This document shows positions 20,780-30,819 of a stretch of 64,000 bases of DNA, one piece after another. Made by a program: the position numbers and the translations under genes. How positions within the stretch are numbered: the first letter of the stretch is position 1; each line of letters begins with the position of its first letter. Location: assembly GCA_947462335.1 (NCBI GenBank), contig OX381716.1:6644861-6708860 (forward strand), given 5' to 3'. A model generated the notes under the pieces. That model was not told the origin of the DNA and did no database searches. It was given only the letters and a program-made list of their open reading frames with translations. Origin of the DNA: Harmothoe impar (taxonomy: Eukaryota > Annelida > Polychaeta > Phyllodocida > Polynoidae).

Positions 20780-23700
20780 GAATAAAGTATGCCAGGGTAC
20801 AATCCATACGAACGCGATTGAGGAGTCTGTAATGTATCCGCCCAGCAGCATGGGAAATGCTAATGAGCCGAAAACATGTGGGGCTGGGGGTATTGGTGAG
20901 ACAGTTGCCAGGGAGAGCAAAGAAGGGAAACCGGTCACCAATAGAGAGGAAGGTTGGGTAGAGGAACTATCCAGGATCGGGGGGATCCGCCTTCCCCAAG
21001 GTCATCCGTGTCTGGAGTATTTGAAAGGATTCGGATTCAATTTTGACATGACAGACGACGTCAAACGGTTCGCAAGTAATCCCTCGATGATGGGAGGAAA
21101 GAGATGGTATGTGTCCGTATCTGTAAACGGCAGAATGGGGGAATTTTTGTTGGATACCGGAGCTAGCCACTCCGCTATGTCAAAGAGATTCTTCGATCTG
21201 GTGTCGAGCATGGATGACGACCTCACAACGAGGGTAAATGCATGTGCGGCTGATGGGAGCAAGATACGAACGTTTGGTAGGACTTGTATGATCATCTTGG
21301 TAGGCGGTAGGGAATATATCATTTCCCCTACTGTCGCTGGGATAGAGGACGATGGTATCATTGGGATGGATTTCGCTTCCTTATATGGGGTAAAATTGGA
21401 CCCCGTCACTGGAGTATTGAAGTTGAATCATCCGTACAAAGACAGGATACAATGCCTGGCACGTGAAGTAAGTGGTGTAGCGAGTGTAGTGCAGACGGTA
21501 AAAATACCTCCCGGAATGGCATGTGATGTCTTAATAGCCTCCAGTAGGATGAAGAGGGGCGTTCCGGGGGTTTTCGAACCTAATGTGACAGTGTTGGGAA
21601 AGAAGGGTTTGGAATCGGCCGACACCCTGATAGGAAATATGGCATGGGGAGTAGCCCCCATAACGAACCCGGGTTCGAAAACCATCTATCTAGAAAAAGG
21701 CACTGTAGTGGGAGAAGTGATATCCGCGGAAGCGGTCACCAGTAGCTTTGAAAATGGAAGTGGACTAGTCCCGAACAGTGAAGTAATGGAGGAGGGATTG
21801 GCAAAGTTAATAGAAGGGTCCGGAGTAGAGACAGATGGACAGAGGAATGCCCTGAGGGAGATGTTAACTGAGTGTAGTTTAGCCTTTGCGCGGCCCGGAG
21901 AGCCGTTGGGACGAACGGATCGAGTCCTACACTCAATTAACACGGAAGGGGCGAATCCAGTAAAGATACCATATAGACGTCTTCCGTTGGCAAAGAAAGT
22001 AGTGGCGGAGGAAGAGATTACGAAGATGTTGGCGGAAGGGGTGATAACCCCTAGCACCAGTCCTTGGAGTAGTCCAGTATGTATGGTAACAAAGAAGGAT
22101 GGGAGTATCCGATTCTGTATAGACTACCGGAAGCTAAATGGCTTGACTAAGAAGAATTCGTATCCGCTCCCCCGGATAGACGAGACCATTGATTCCCTTG
22201 GAGGAAATGAATGGTTTTGCACGATTGATTTGCAGTCCGGTTATTGGCAGGTGGGAATGAAGGAAGAAGACAAGGAGAAAACAGTGTTTTCGAGCCATGT
22301 AGGGTTGTACCAGTATAACGTGATGCCATTCGGACTATGTAATGCTCCGACCACGTTCGAAGCCATGATGGAGACCTTACTGAGTGACTTGTTGTGGAAG
22401 AAATGTCTAGTGTATCTGGACGATGTGATAATATTCGGAAAGACATTTGATGAATGCCTGGGAAACCTGAAGTTAGTGTTACAGCGAATAATCTCGAATG
22501 GATTGAAGCTGAAGCCTAAGAAGTGTAATATGTTTCAGAAAAGTATTAACTATCTAGGACGGATCATCTCTACGGAAGGGGTGAAAGCTGATCCGGAGAA
22601 GGTTAAGACGGTAACAGACTGGATCATTCCTAAGGGGCCGAAAGAAGTGAGATCCTTCTTAGGGTTTTGTTCTTATTACAGAGATTTCTTACCAGGATAT
22701 TCCCGGATAAGTTATCCAATTCAATGTCTGTCGCACTGGACCCCGGGGAGACGTAAGGAGAAGTTTCCATGGGGAAAGGAACAAGGGGAAGCATTCGAAA
22801 CCATTAAACGGTTGTTCGTGGAAACACCGGTTTTGAAATACCCCACTGCGGATGGTCATTTTATATTAGACACTGATGCGAGCAATGAGAGTATAGGGGC
22901 AGCTTTGTCTCAAGTCCAAGATGGGAAGGAGGTTCCTATAGCATTCGCAAGCAATACAATGAGTAAAGCGCAAAGAAATTATTGTACGACAAAGAGGGAA
23001 TTGTTGGCAGTGGTAGTGTATACAAAGAAATATAAACACTTCTTGTGGGGATCTGATTTTACATTACGTACGGATCATTCCTCCCTGCGGTGGTTATTGA
23101 ACTTTAAAGATGCGGAAGGTATGATAGGACGGTGGTTGGCACACCTATCTGAGTTCGGATTGGACCACAGCCAAATTCAGCATAGAAAGGGGGCTAAGCA
23201 TGTGAACGCTGACGCGTTGTCGCGAATCCCAGTGAAGAAGTGTCAGAATGACGGATGTGACGATTGTGGGAAGCATAATGCCGTGCTGGCAGGAATCCGA
23301 AAGCCTTTTAGGGATCTTGAACCGGTAATACTGGAATGGGATGAGAACTCTATTAAGAGCTTCCAGGAGAGAGATGCGAATAGTATCCGTCTGACGATGT
23401 TACTTCGAGAAGGAAGGGTCCCGGATCGGCCAGCGATATCGTTGGAGAACAGGGAGATGAGACGACTAATAGCTCAATGGACAGAGTTAGAGGTGGTAAA
23501 TGGATTGATTTATAGGTGGAAGACGAATGCTTTGGGAAATAAGTCAAGACAGATCTTTATTCCTACTGCCATGCGAAGGGATATAATGTTCTTTTGCCAT
23601 GGGCATCGGACCAGTGGCCATTTTGGGAGAAAACGGTCTCTGGAAAGGCTGGCTAGAATGTATTACTGGCCAGGTATGAGTACGGATCTGTTGAGATGGA

Positions 23701-24935
23701 TAGACACTTGTCCGAAATGCTGTACGAGCAAGCCAGGTCCTGGGCTAGGTAAAATGCCCTTGACCCAGGAATTGTTTGGAGTAAGGTTCGCGAGGGTGGC
23801 AGTAGATATAATTACAGGATTTGTGACAACTCCGGAAGGAAATACATGTATGATGGTGGTAACGGATTACTATACGAAGTATACGAAGGTATTCCCGATG
23901 AAGGATCACAAAGCAGCGACTTGTGCGAGAATGTTAGTTAAAGGATGGATCCTATACTTGGGAGTGCCTCTGATGTTGCATAGCGACCAAGGGAGAGAGT
24001 TCGAATCGAATCTATGGCAGGAAATGTGTCATCAATTGGCCATTTGCAAGACCCGAACCAATCCGTATCGACCACAGAGTGATGGTCAGGTGGAAAGATT
24101 CAATCGTACCCTAATACAGGTCCTGAAGAGTTTAGTAAATCAAGAGATGGATGATTGGGATGAGCAGTGCGACTTTGTTTGCCATGCTTATAATAGCACG
24201 GTACATGCGAGTACGAACTGCTCTCCGAATCTGTTAGTATTCGGAGAGGATCTGATTATGCCAGCGGACCTAGTGTTCGGAGTAGTTGGTATGAATCCAG
24301 ATGTCCCGTGTCAGATCATGTTTGTGGAAGCGTTGAAGGAACAATTCCGGAAGGCGTATGAATTAGTAAGAAAGGAATTAGGAAAGACAGCTAAATGGCA
24401 GAAAGTGGGCTATGATACTAATCTAAAGGTTCGGCGGTTTGCGGTAGGGGACTTAGTAGCGAGATACCACGAACCTCTGGTTGGCATCAAGCTGAGAGAT
24501 AATTGGGATGGTCCGTGGAGGATTACCCAGAGAGTAAGTGATGATACAGTCCTGATGAGGGATACCTTCGGGAGGAATCAGAAATCGAATGTGGCCCGGT
24601 TGAAACCATGGAAGGGGAGAGAGTACTCCACGGAAATGTTCAAGATGGGACAAGAGGAGAAGGAGGAAATGAAAAGGGAGTTAGATAAAGTAGTCGAGAA
24701 GAGGGGTCCGGGGAGACCTAGGAAGGTGAGGAAGGAAACGGTGCAAGTTAAACGAACTCCAAAAAGATCGGAGAAAGCAAAGAATGTCTCGGCAGGTGTA
24801 GACAGGAAGAGAAGGACTGTTCCCTCAATGGCTAAGAGGGAACGGAAGCAGACCGCTCCGAATGTCAGGTGTAAAGAGAATCCAGTGGGGGTTCGTCGCA
24901 GCCCTAGGTTGAGAGTGAGGGGTGCTGTCACCTAA
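20742..24935 (+). CDS. pol: Pol polyprotein: protease, RT, RNase H, integrase with AT-hook tail
   Basis: Entered by -1 frameshift; no stop to 24935. Domains in order, by residue from the open-frame start at 20709: aspartic protease LLDTGAS near 149; reverse transcriptase with FCIDYRKLN, an MPFGLCNAP block and YLDDVIIF near 570; RNase H with LDTDASNESIGAAL, TDHSSLRW and a late DALSR; integrase zinc domain (HGHRTSGHFG ... CPKC, near 965-1010); DDE core with Asp in VAVDIITG (~1031), Asp in HSDQGREF (~1092) and Glu in DGQVERFNRTL (~1128); then a GPY/F-like module (WDGPWRI). The basic tail holds an AT-hook-like KRGPGRPRK near 1330 and no chromodomain was seen. All catalytic residues are present. 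Confidence 0.95.
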   Translation, partial: LEGVVREGKLTTPNKVCQGTIHTNAIEESVMYPPSSMGNANEPKTCGAGGIGETVARESKEGKPVTNREEGWVEELSRIGGIRLPQGHPCLEYLKGFGFNFDMTDDVKRFASNPSMMGGKRWYVSVSVNGRMGEFLLDTGASHSAMSKRFFDLVSSMDDDLTTRVNACAADGSKIRTFGRTCMIILVGGREYIISPTVAGIEDDGIIGMDFASLYGVKLDPVTGVLKLNHPYKDRIQCLAREVSGVASVVQTVKIPPGMACDVLIASSRMKRGVPGVFEPNVTVLGKKGLESADTLIGNMAWGVAPITNPGSKTIYLEKGTVVGEVISAEAVTSSFENGSGLVPNSEVMEEGLAKLIEGSGVETDGQRNALREMLTECSLAFARPGEPLGRTDRVLHSINTEGANPVKIPYRRLPLAKKVVAEEEITKMLAEGVITPSTSPWSSPVCMVTKKDGSIRFCIDYRKLNGLTKKNSYPLPRIDETIDSLGGNEWFCTIDLQSGYWQVGMKEEDKEKTVFSSHVGLYQYNVMPFGLCNAPTTFEAMMETLLSDLLWKKCLVYLDDVIIFGKTFDECLGNLKLVLQRIISNGLKLKPKKCNMFQKSINYLGRIISTEGVKADPEKVKTVTDWIIPKGPKEVRSFLGFCSYYRDFLPGYSRISYPIQCLSHWTPGRRKEKFPWGKEQGEAFETIKRLFVETPVLKYPTADGHFILDTDASNESIGAALSQVQDGKEVPIAFASNTMSKAQRNYCTTKRELLAVVVYTKKYKHFLWGSDFTLRTDHSSLRWLLNFKDAEGMIGRWLAHLSEFGLDHSQIQHRKGAKHVNADALSRIPVKKCQNDGCDDCGKHNAVLAGIRKPFRDLEPVILEWDENSIKSFQERDANSIRLTMLLREGRVPDRPAISLENREMRRLIAQWTELEVVNGLIYRWKTNALGNKSRQIFIPTAMRRDIMFFCHGHRTSGHFGRKRSLERLARMYYWPGMSTDLLRWIDTCPKCCTSKPGPGLGKMPLTQELFGVRFARVAVDIITGFVTTPEGNTCMMVVTDYYTKYTKVFPMKDHKAATCARMLVKGWILYLGVPLMLHSDQGREFESNLWQEMCHQLAICKTRTNPYRPQSDGQVERFNRTLIQVLKSLVNQEMDDWDEQCDFVCHAYNSTVHASTNCSPNLLVFGEDLIMPADLVFGVVGMNPDVPCQIMFVEALKEQFRKAYELVRKELGKTAKWQKVGYDTNLKVRRFAVGDLVARYHEPLVGIKLRDNWDGPWRITQRVSDDTVLMRDTFGRNQKSNVARLKPWKGREYSTEMFKMGQEEKEEMKRELDKVVEKRGPGRPRKVRKETVQVKRTPKRSEKAKNVSAGVDRKRRTVPSMAKRERKQTAPNVRCKENPVGVRRSPRLRVRGAVT

Positions 24936-25265
24936 CCTGAAACACAACGATGTAATCAGTTAAGTATTGTCATAATTACCGGGGTAACCTGGTAATTCGT
25001 CTTCTATATAGGAATGATCACGATAAAAGTCAGAAATCCAACAAACTTACCTGTGAATGTGCCAGTGGGTAATGGACGGATAATCCGGCGGATTAGTAGT
25101 TGCTATCCGTATTTAAATCCATAATGACTCGAGATGAATTCGACAGGGCGGTTAGGATATCAGTGCTATAATTACCTGATCGTAATGCGTGACGCGCGGG
25201 AAGAGTGAATGATTGTTTATATTTATCAAGCGCGGGAAAACTGAAGCCTCGCCGAATGCGGGGTA

Positions 25266-25388
25266 TCTCGCGAGACCGACGCGCGTGCGCAAAGGTCGAC
25301 GCGGGTCAACGATCCGCCATATTTGTTTACGGTTCGCCGGACAGAGCAAGGGGAAGCGTATCAGAGCACAAAAAGCGAGGATATAAAG
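25266..25388 (+). promoter_or_regulatory. Candidate internal promoter for the third ORF
   Basis: The 570-bp gap between pol and ORF3 becomes CpG-rich and contains the palindrome TCTCGCGAGA (25266-25275), a known housekeeping promoter element in vertebrates, an NRF1-like GCGCGTGCGC just downstream (about 25281-25290), and a TATAAAG (25382-25388) roughly 120 bp before the ORF3 ATG. The spacing suits a transcript starting near 25410. This is inferred from motifs only; a spliced message from the LTR is the alternative. Confidence 0.5.
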
Positions 25389-25505
25389 ACTGTTTAAAGT
25401 GAACTCGGTGTAGAGCAGGTGGGTGAAGTCGCCAGGAGCCCGTAGAGAGGGTCCTGGTACCTGTCATTCATTTATTTTATCGAGTGAAAGAACTTGAGTG
25501 TCACG

Positions 25506-28337
25506 ATGGCTTCGGCGTCTGGCTCTCATTCGGAACGATCGGCCCTCGACGAGGTGTCTGAAGCATTTATGGACACTGAGGCGATGTCGCCAGTTACCAA
25601 GAACGAAGAAAGCGCATTGAATGAGGATAATTCCGAAATAGAAGAAGGTAGCATGGGAATGGTGATTGAAGAAATCCTGGAACGATCGGACGAGCCGCTG
25701 CTCGAACCGAATCTGGACGGATTTAAATCAAGGTACGACGGTCGGGAAATCCATATTCACGACCGAATCTTAAAAGGAGAACGAAAGTGTTGGGACGCAG
25801 CCACCAGAGACTGCGTTCGACACTTCCTATCACCGACTGAGTATGCAGCACTGCCATCCGAAGGGCTGCTGTTTTATAATCAGACTGAGGCTGGACTGCA
25901 AGTGAGTCAGTCGTTCAGAAGGGCCATGTTCGATTGCGAAATCGCACATCGGCAAAATCGCCTTCCGAACGTCCCGCATGTCTTAACTGACCATACGGGG
26001 ATGGGGGTTACCGGAATGGACATCGCAGGAGATGTACTGTACCGGGAACCTGACATGGAGAAAGAACCCAGGACTGCAGAAGACTGGGTCGAACGAGCGG
26101 AGCATCCAGAAGTCCCGAGGCTCTACACTCTGAATGGAGACGAATTGCTTCGTCGACTGGAGGAGTGTTCGGAGCCGGAGGAGAAACTGAACGAAATCAT
26201 CAGTACGATGATTCGGGAGGGGACCTACGCCACTAGGGCATACGTACCCGGGTTGGAAGAAGAGATGAGCTCGGCCCAACATAAAGAACGACTGGCATCC
26301 ATCCGAAAGGGGAAAGCGATCCTGAAGGCCGCCAAGAAAAAGGGCAGCCTGTCGACGGAGAGCGAAACCGACGGAGAGGACAACACCAAGAAAGCGAAAG
26401 TTAAAAGTGTGAAGGGAAGAACAAAGAAAAAGACTCTGACCGACACCGAATCTGACAGTGACCAGGGTGCCTTCACACCGGTCCTGTCAGCGAAAGAAAA
26501 AAAGAAGTTGAAGGAATCAAAGAAAGACGTAAAAATGACTGTGCATCCGAAGGTGATTGCTAAAGTCACGGAGGCAGTAGGCCAGAAAGATCCTTCAAGT
26601 GATAATCCACTGAAAGGACGTATAGCTGCCGTACAGGCTGCTGCCGCCGCCAAGGTCAGCAATATTATTAAAGGAGCGACTAAGAAGGCCAGCAAAGTGA
26701 CTGAATCCGAAGACAGTCCGGACGATGAGTCTGGACCCGACTCGGAGGGCGAGCCTCCAGAAACCGATCCGGATCCAACTAGACAGGATCCGGAGGAGAA
26801 GATGGAGGTTCCGAATGAGGAAGGGCCAGAGGAGGTAGAAGAGGGAGAGAATAGAGAGGAGCCGAAAGATGAGGGGGACCAGGAAAGAGTACAACGGATC
26901 TGGAAGAATAGTGAGGCGAAGTTCGCGCACTTCATTCCAGGTTCGTTTGAAGAGTGCGCGAAGGGCAAGAAATCATACGGTTGCCCCGAACCCCGAAATA
27001 TGAATGGCGAAAGTGATGATGAGGATTGGATTCGGGAAACCGAGGAAGATCCCTTGCCATCCGATTTTTATAAAGAATGGTTTCAACAGTTGTTGAAATA
27101 TCCCGAAAGTTACTACATAAGAGACCAGAAGTCGAAGTTGCGCTGGGCCTACTTATGTTGGTATCTGAAAGACGGTGAGCGGTATTGCCCGTTCACCATT
27201 TGCATTGAAGAGAAGGGAAGGGACAGGACATATCCGTCAGCAATGCGGTTCCTGCGGCATCTCTGCGAACGGCACTTCCACCACGCTGTGGTCTACGAAT
27301 GTGCCAATTCGAAAGGACAGAGGGATAGCGCAACCTGTGATGGTTGCGTTACTCCGAGAAGGGGTGTGATGCTTCGCCATCTGAAGTATTGTCACAGCCC
27401 CGGACTGAGTGCAGCACGCGAGAAAGTGATGAGCCTGCACGATAAAGTAATGATGGAATACAACAGAATGATCCCTTCGGACTTCAAACACATCCACGTG
27501 AAGACCGAATCATTCTGTAATGTGCATGAGTCCACGAAAGGCAAGCTGTGTGCGAGGATTGCACTAGTGAGAGCTCGAGGGAAATTCCAAATGACGAACG
27601 AACTATTCTCGAGAGTATGTGAATGGAGGGGTGATCCACCCAAGGCAAAGATTGATGAGAAGAGGCGGGCTAGCCGCAGTCCAGCGAGTGGCAGAGTGAA
27701 AAAGAATCGTTCCGATTCGCCCGAGACCTCGGAGTTTAAGAAGCCACTGGCTGTGGCTCGTGACTCCAGGTTGAAGCAGCAGAAGCGGAAAGATTCGACT
27801 GAGTATCAGTCGCCCATGAGTGGGGGGTCGGACTCACGTCCTTCCTCGGCAGCATCATCGGCAGCAGCGTCAGCTTCGCAGAGTGATAACCCACCTGCTT
27901 GGTTCGACCGGAAAGATCCGACCCCTGCGCCGGAGTCAGGTGACTTCCCAGAATTGGGCAGACAAAAGGTTCCTCAACGTGTCGAACCTGAAATGACTCA
28001 GATTCCGGACAATAGGCCCCGACTGAGCACAAGACCGGTGGATATGTATTTTGATCCGAGTGACAGAGTGGTTTGCGCCCAAGCCCAGCAGGCGGTGGAC
28101 GATTTCCAAGAGTCGCAGAGGGAATTGGCTGTCCGATACAATCAGGGGGTGGCGAATTTATTCGCCCGCTCTCTGGTTGAACAGGAAGCCAATACAAGAA
28201 TGTCCCTGGAGAAAGAGAACGAGGCGCTATTGGCCGCCGAAACTAACAAAATCCGGAACGAAGCCAAGCTAGCCGCATCAAGGACTGCTTTGGCTCAGAA
28301 ACGACTGCAGGAGTCCAATGACCGGAACAGGCTATGA
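25506..28337 (+). CDS. Third ORF of the Gypsy element: zinc-finger-like, acidic, coiled-coil protein
   Basis: 943 codons from ATG 25506 (context acgATGG), sense strand, in the place where env lies in retroviruses. No signal peptide or membrane segment is seen, so it is not an env by appearance. Residues ~60-250 are globular; ~260-460 alternate Lys-rich and Glu/Asp-rich low-complexity stretches. A Cys/His region follows (CPFTIC ... HLCERHFHH, then CANSKGQRDSATCDGC ... RHLKYCH, about 27187-27398), compatible with paired C2H2-like fingers. A Ser-rich linker and a C-terminal helical Ala/Glu/Arg-rich segment suggest a coiled coil. A nuclear or nucleic-acid-binding accessory role is an inference. 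No family was recognised. The long intact frame suggests it is functional. Confidence 0.85.
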   Translation: MASASGSHSERSALDEVSEAFMDTEAMSPVTKNEESALNEDNSEIEEGSMGMVIEEILERSDEPLLEPNLDGFKSRYDGREIHIHDRILKGERKCWDAATRDCVRHFLSPTEYAALPSEGLLFYNQTEAGLQVSQSFRRAMFDCEIAHRQNRLPNVPHVLTDHTGMGVTGMDIAGDVLYREPDMEKEPRTAEDWVERAEHPEVPRLYTLNGDELLRRLEECSEPEEKLNEIISTMIREGTYATRAYVPGLEEEMSSAQHKERLASIRKGKAILKAAKKKGSLSTESETDGEDNTKKAKVKSVKGRTKKKTLTDTESDSDQGAFTPVLSAKEKKKLKESKKDVKMTVHPKVIAKVTEAVGQKDPSSDNPLKGRIAAVQAAAAAKVSNIIKGATKKASKVTESEDSPDDESGPDSEGEPPETDPDPTRQDPEEKMEVPNEEGPEEVEEGENREEPKDEGDQERVQRIWKNSEAKFAHFIPGSFEECAKGKKSYGCPEPRNMNGESDDEDWIRETEEDPLPSDFYKEWFQQLLKYPESYYIRDQKSKLRWAYLCWYLKDGERYCPFTICIEEKGRDRTYPSAMRFLRHLCERHFHHAVVYECANSKGQRDSATCDGCVTPRRGVMLRHLKYCHSPGLSAAREKVMSLHDKVMMEYNRMIPSDFKHIHVKTESFCNVHESTKGKLCARIALVRARGKFQMTNELFSRVCEWRGDPPKAKIDEKRRASRSPASGRVKKNRSDSPETSEFKKPLAVARDSRLKQQKRKDSTEYQSPMSGGSDSRPSSAASSAAASASQSDNPPAWFDRKDPTPAPESGDFPELGRQKVPQRVEPEMTQIPDNRPRLSTRPVDMYFDPSDRVVCAQAQQAVDDFQESQRELAVRYNQGVANLFARSLVEQEANTRMSLEKENEALLAAETNKIRNEAKLAASRTALAQKRLQESNDRNRL

Positions 28338-29104
28338 ACGTCAAGTTCCAGCAGGTATTTAGTGTGTTCCTGGACGAGTGGGACGGCACCCGCGAATCCG
28401 CTCTGGAACTCCTAAAGAACCAGAGTGAGGAGGGGTGAGCCCACGATTAGAGAGTGAGAAGATATGAGTGAATTGATATTCGAAAGAGAATGAGTTAGTG
28501 TGGTATGAATGTCTACTGAACAATCGAACAGCAGTAACAGGAGTACGCAGGATGAATTCGCTGACCAGACATCTGAAGAGGAGAGCACCAATCGCCCGTT
28601 GGGAAGAACGTGTCTGTTTAGTCAGGACAGAGACAGCAGTACGAAAAATGAAGAGGAGAGCACCACTAACCCGTTCGAATGAACGTGCCTGTCCAATTTG
28701 GGACAGGACGGCTGTTGAAGAGGAGAGCACCACACACCCGAGTCCCTCCGAAAGGATGGTACTTCGTGCCTAACCAATGTTCAAAAAGGTTAGGATGGCT
28801 GCCCGGATCTTCAGTTTTTTTGTTCCTGTTTTTTTTTTTTTTTTTTAATCATGAGAGATGTCAAGTTGTTCTAGTCGCTAATCTGTATATGTTTGTATGT
28901 ATACTATACCTGTGTCCTTAATAATTCGAAATGTGTCTAGCCGTTCGGATGTATTACCACCTGTGTAAATAATATTAGTTTTGTATGTGTTTATATACCC
29001 TACTGTGTTCACGACGTAACATAACGCTTTACTAAAAATAAACTCAGTTGTATGAGTTTATACTATATTGTATATATATTTAAAAGAGTAAGCGTATTTA
29101 TGTC
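28338..29104 (+). other. Gypsy 3' untranslated region with three short direct repeats
   Basis: No coding potential. The phrase gaagaggagagcacca recurs at 28574, 28650 and 28717 (spacings 76 and 67 bp), each time followed by a 'cccg' within 12 bp. A T run lies at about 28830-28847. Function unknown; candidates are an RNA packaging or export element. Confidence 0.6.
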
Positions 29105-29116
29105 TGGGGGGGGTGG
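29105..29116 (+). other. Purine-rich tract before the 3' LTR
   Basis: A run of G with two T interruptions directly next to the 3' LTR, in the position of the polypurine tract that primes plus-strand DNA synthesis. It is imperfect for this role. Confidence 0.55.
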
Positions 29117-29437
29117 TGTAGGGACACTAATATTAGTATTATAGTCGAACGCCTACAAGGTAGTTCGGGCGGCCAGAGCCAGGGGGCACCCCTATCGGAG
29201 GCGGACAGTATATGAGCTGTCCTCACCCCTTTGCTCCGGCAGACCTTCTCAGGTCTCTGACTGTGTCATATAGTGAAAGTTATTGAAAGCTGAATATACA
29301 TTGATCGAACCTCATATACTTCAAGGATTAGCATTGTTGTACAGGAGAACGAAATAAACCCTGTTTTTTTGCATCTCTACATGAAAACTGCAGTTCGAGT
29401 CCTTATTTAATCGAATTACATATAGACGAACTCTACA
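29117..29437 (+). repeat. 3' LTR
   Basis: 321 bp, 318 identical to the 5' LTR by eye, followed by the target duplication CTAT. Confidence 0.97.
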
Positions 29438-29559
29438 CTATGTTAATATGAGGGCCATGTCAAGCACTAATGTGAGGCAGCAGAGGCTGGAACTGCCGCT
29501 TATTCATCATGGGGAGATTTATATTCTGAGTTGCCTGTAATAACTGGATAATAATGCAT

Positions 29560-29892
29560 TAGTCCAAGAGGCCAGACAGATCCTTTCATGTTTTGAGCAC
29601 CAAATGATTTGACAGCAGATTCTTTTGTAAAAAAATCTCACGAATTCAGATCTGCATTTCTTAGGAATATCCGATTTGGCGTTATCTCACAATCAGCCCT
29701 TAAAGTAGGTCACTGTCTATTTCCTTAAAAGTAAGCTTATTTCACTTTGGCCCTCTATTATCATGTAATATTCATGGGCTTAAGGGTGAGGGACCCTCCC
29801 TTGGTATTTACATATTTTGTGCATTATATTTTCCAAGATGGCCGCCATGGTAATTGAGATTTGGTGATTTTCAAGTATTATATGTCTAGAAC
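29560..29892 (+). repeat. Left inverted terminal repeat of the Academ-like element
   Basis: Matches the reverse complement of 32397-32744 with scattered changes and small gaps. Shared blocks include gaggccagacagatcc, ttttgagcaccaaa, cgccaaatcgg and ccaagatggcc. Confidence 0.85.
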
Positions 29893-30079
29893 AATGTCTA
29901 GTGTATATCTAAATGGCATAATAGCCCAGTGGCAGATTTTAGGGGGGGGAAACGGGCCCAATCCACCCCCCCTTTTGAGAAAATTCAAAAAAAAACAGAA
30001 GAGGGGGAAGAGAAAAAGAGAGAGACGGAAGAAAAAGAGAGGAGAAAGGGATATCTGACCTTTCTGGAAGCCAAATTTG

Positions 30080-30390
30080 GCTCTTTTTAATGCCAAGATA
30101 TGGTCCTTCTGATCCCCGAAACTGGCCCATCTCTGATCCCCGAGCCCAGCCCTTTCTGACCCCTGAGCCTGGCCCTTCCTGACCCTCAAACTAGGCCCTA
30201 AACCTGGCCAATTCTGATGTCCAAACGTGGCCCATCCTACCCTGAAACCGGGCCCTAAATCTGGCCCCTCCTAACCCTCAAACTGTGCTCTAAACTTGAT
30301 CCTTCCTAACCCTGGGATCGGGCACTAAACCTGGCCCTTTCTGACTCTCAAACGTGGCCCTAACCCTAGCCCTTTTCCTCCCTAAACAAT
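30080..30390. repeat. Degenerate short tandem repeat in the element interior
   Basis: Irregular repetition of phrases like ctgaccctcaaac and gccctaaacctggccc, in units of roughly 25-35 bp with much variation. The upstream 29936-30060 part is a G-then-A-rich low-complexity tract that begins 'cagtggcag', similar to starts of small repeats common in invertebrates. Confidence 0.6.
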
Positions 30391-30819
30391 GTTCCAGCCT
30401 CAATGATAAAAGATGAAAGACTGGGCTATAGTATATTATGTGTCAAATTGACCCAGATTTCACCATTTCTAATTTAGACTTTCAGAATTTTTCAAAATTT
30501 TCCACTCTGAAAAGAACGTCCCAGCTGCAATGATAAGAATAAAAACAGTTCTGAGCCATATGTTACGTATGTACCAGACTCCACCATTTCAAGTTTAGAC
30601 ATTATCAAAAACTTTTCCATTCAAAAGTAATAGATAGCAATAAGCACTGAAATGTATTTACTATTCTGTATCATCCTCTCCATCAGATTCATCTCTTCCA
30701 TATCTGTTTTCCTCATAATGTCAACTCTTCCTCTTTACCACCTTCCTCAACCTCAAGTGGGGCCTTCACTAATATGTCCTGTACTGATTTCGTGAACTAA
30801 GTGCAGTCAAACCAGTTCA

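Larger units (their letters stand above)
17811..29437 (+). mobile_element. Full-length Gypsy-type LTR retrotransposon with third ORF
   Basis: 11,627 bp bounded by two 321-bp LTRs that begin TG and end CA, flanked by a 4-bp target duplication (CTAT at 17807-17810 and 29438-29441). The LTRs differ at 3 of 321 positions, so insertion was recent. Order: 5' LTR, tRNA-His primer site, gag, pol (protease-RT-RNase H-integrase), internal promoter-like block, large third ORF, 3' untranslated repeats, purine-rich tract, 3' LTR. The RT-before-integrase order places it in the Gypsy (Metaviridae-like) group. pol and ORF3 are intact; the gag frame has two stops. Confidence 0.96.

Noticed and set aside
26225..26968. 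247-codon antisense frame inside Gypsy ORF3
   Set aside because: It is the complement of the acidic/lysine-rich repeats, giving Ser/Phe-rich peptide; no independent support.
25506..28337. Env glycoprotein identity for the third ORF
   Set aside because: No signal peptide, transmembrane segment or furin-like site is visible, and the composition is that of a soluble, nucleic-acid-binding protein.
29878..30189. Minus-strand frame of about 100 codons
   Set aside because: Low-complexity purine tract and degenerate short repeats; no protein signature.
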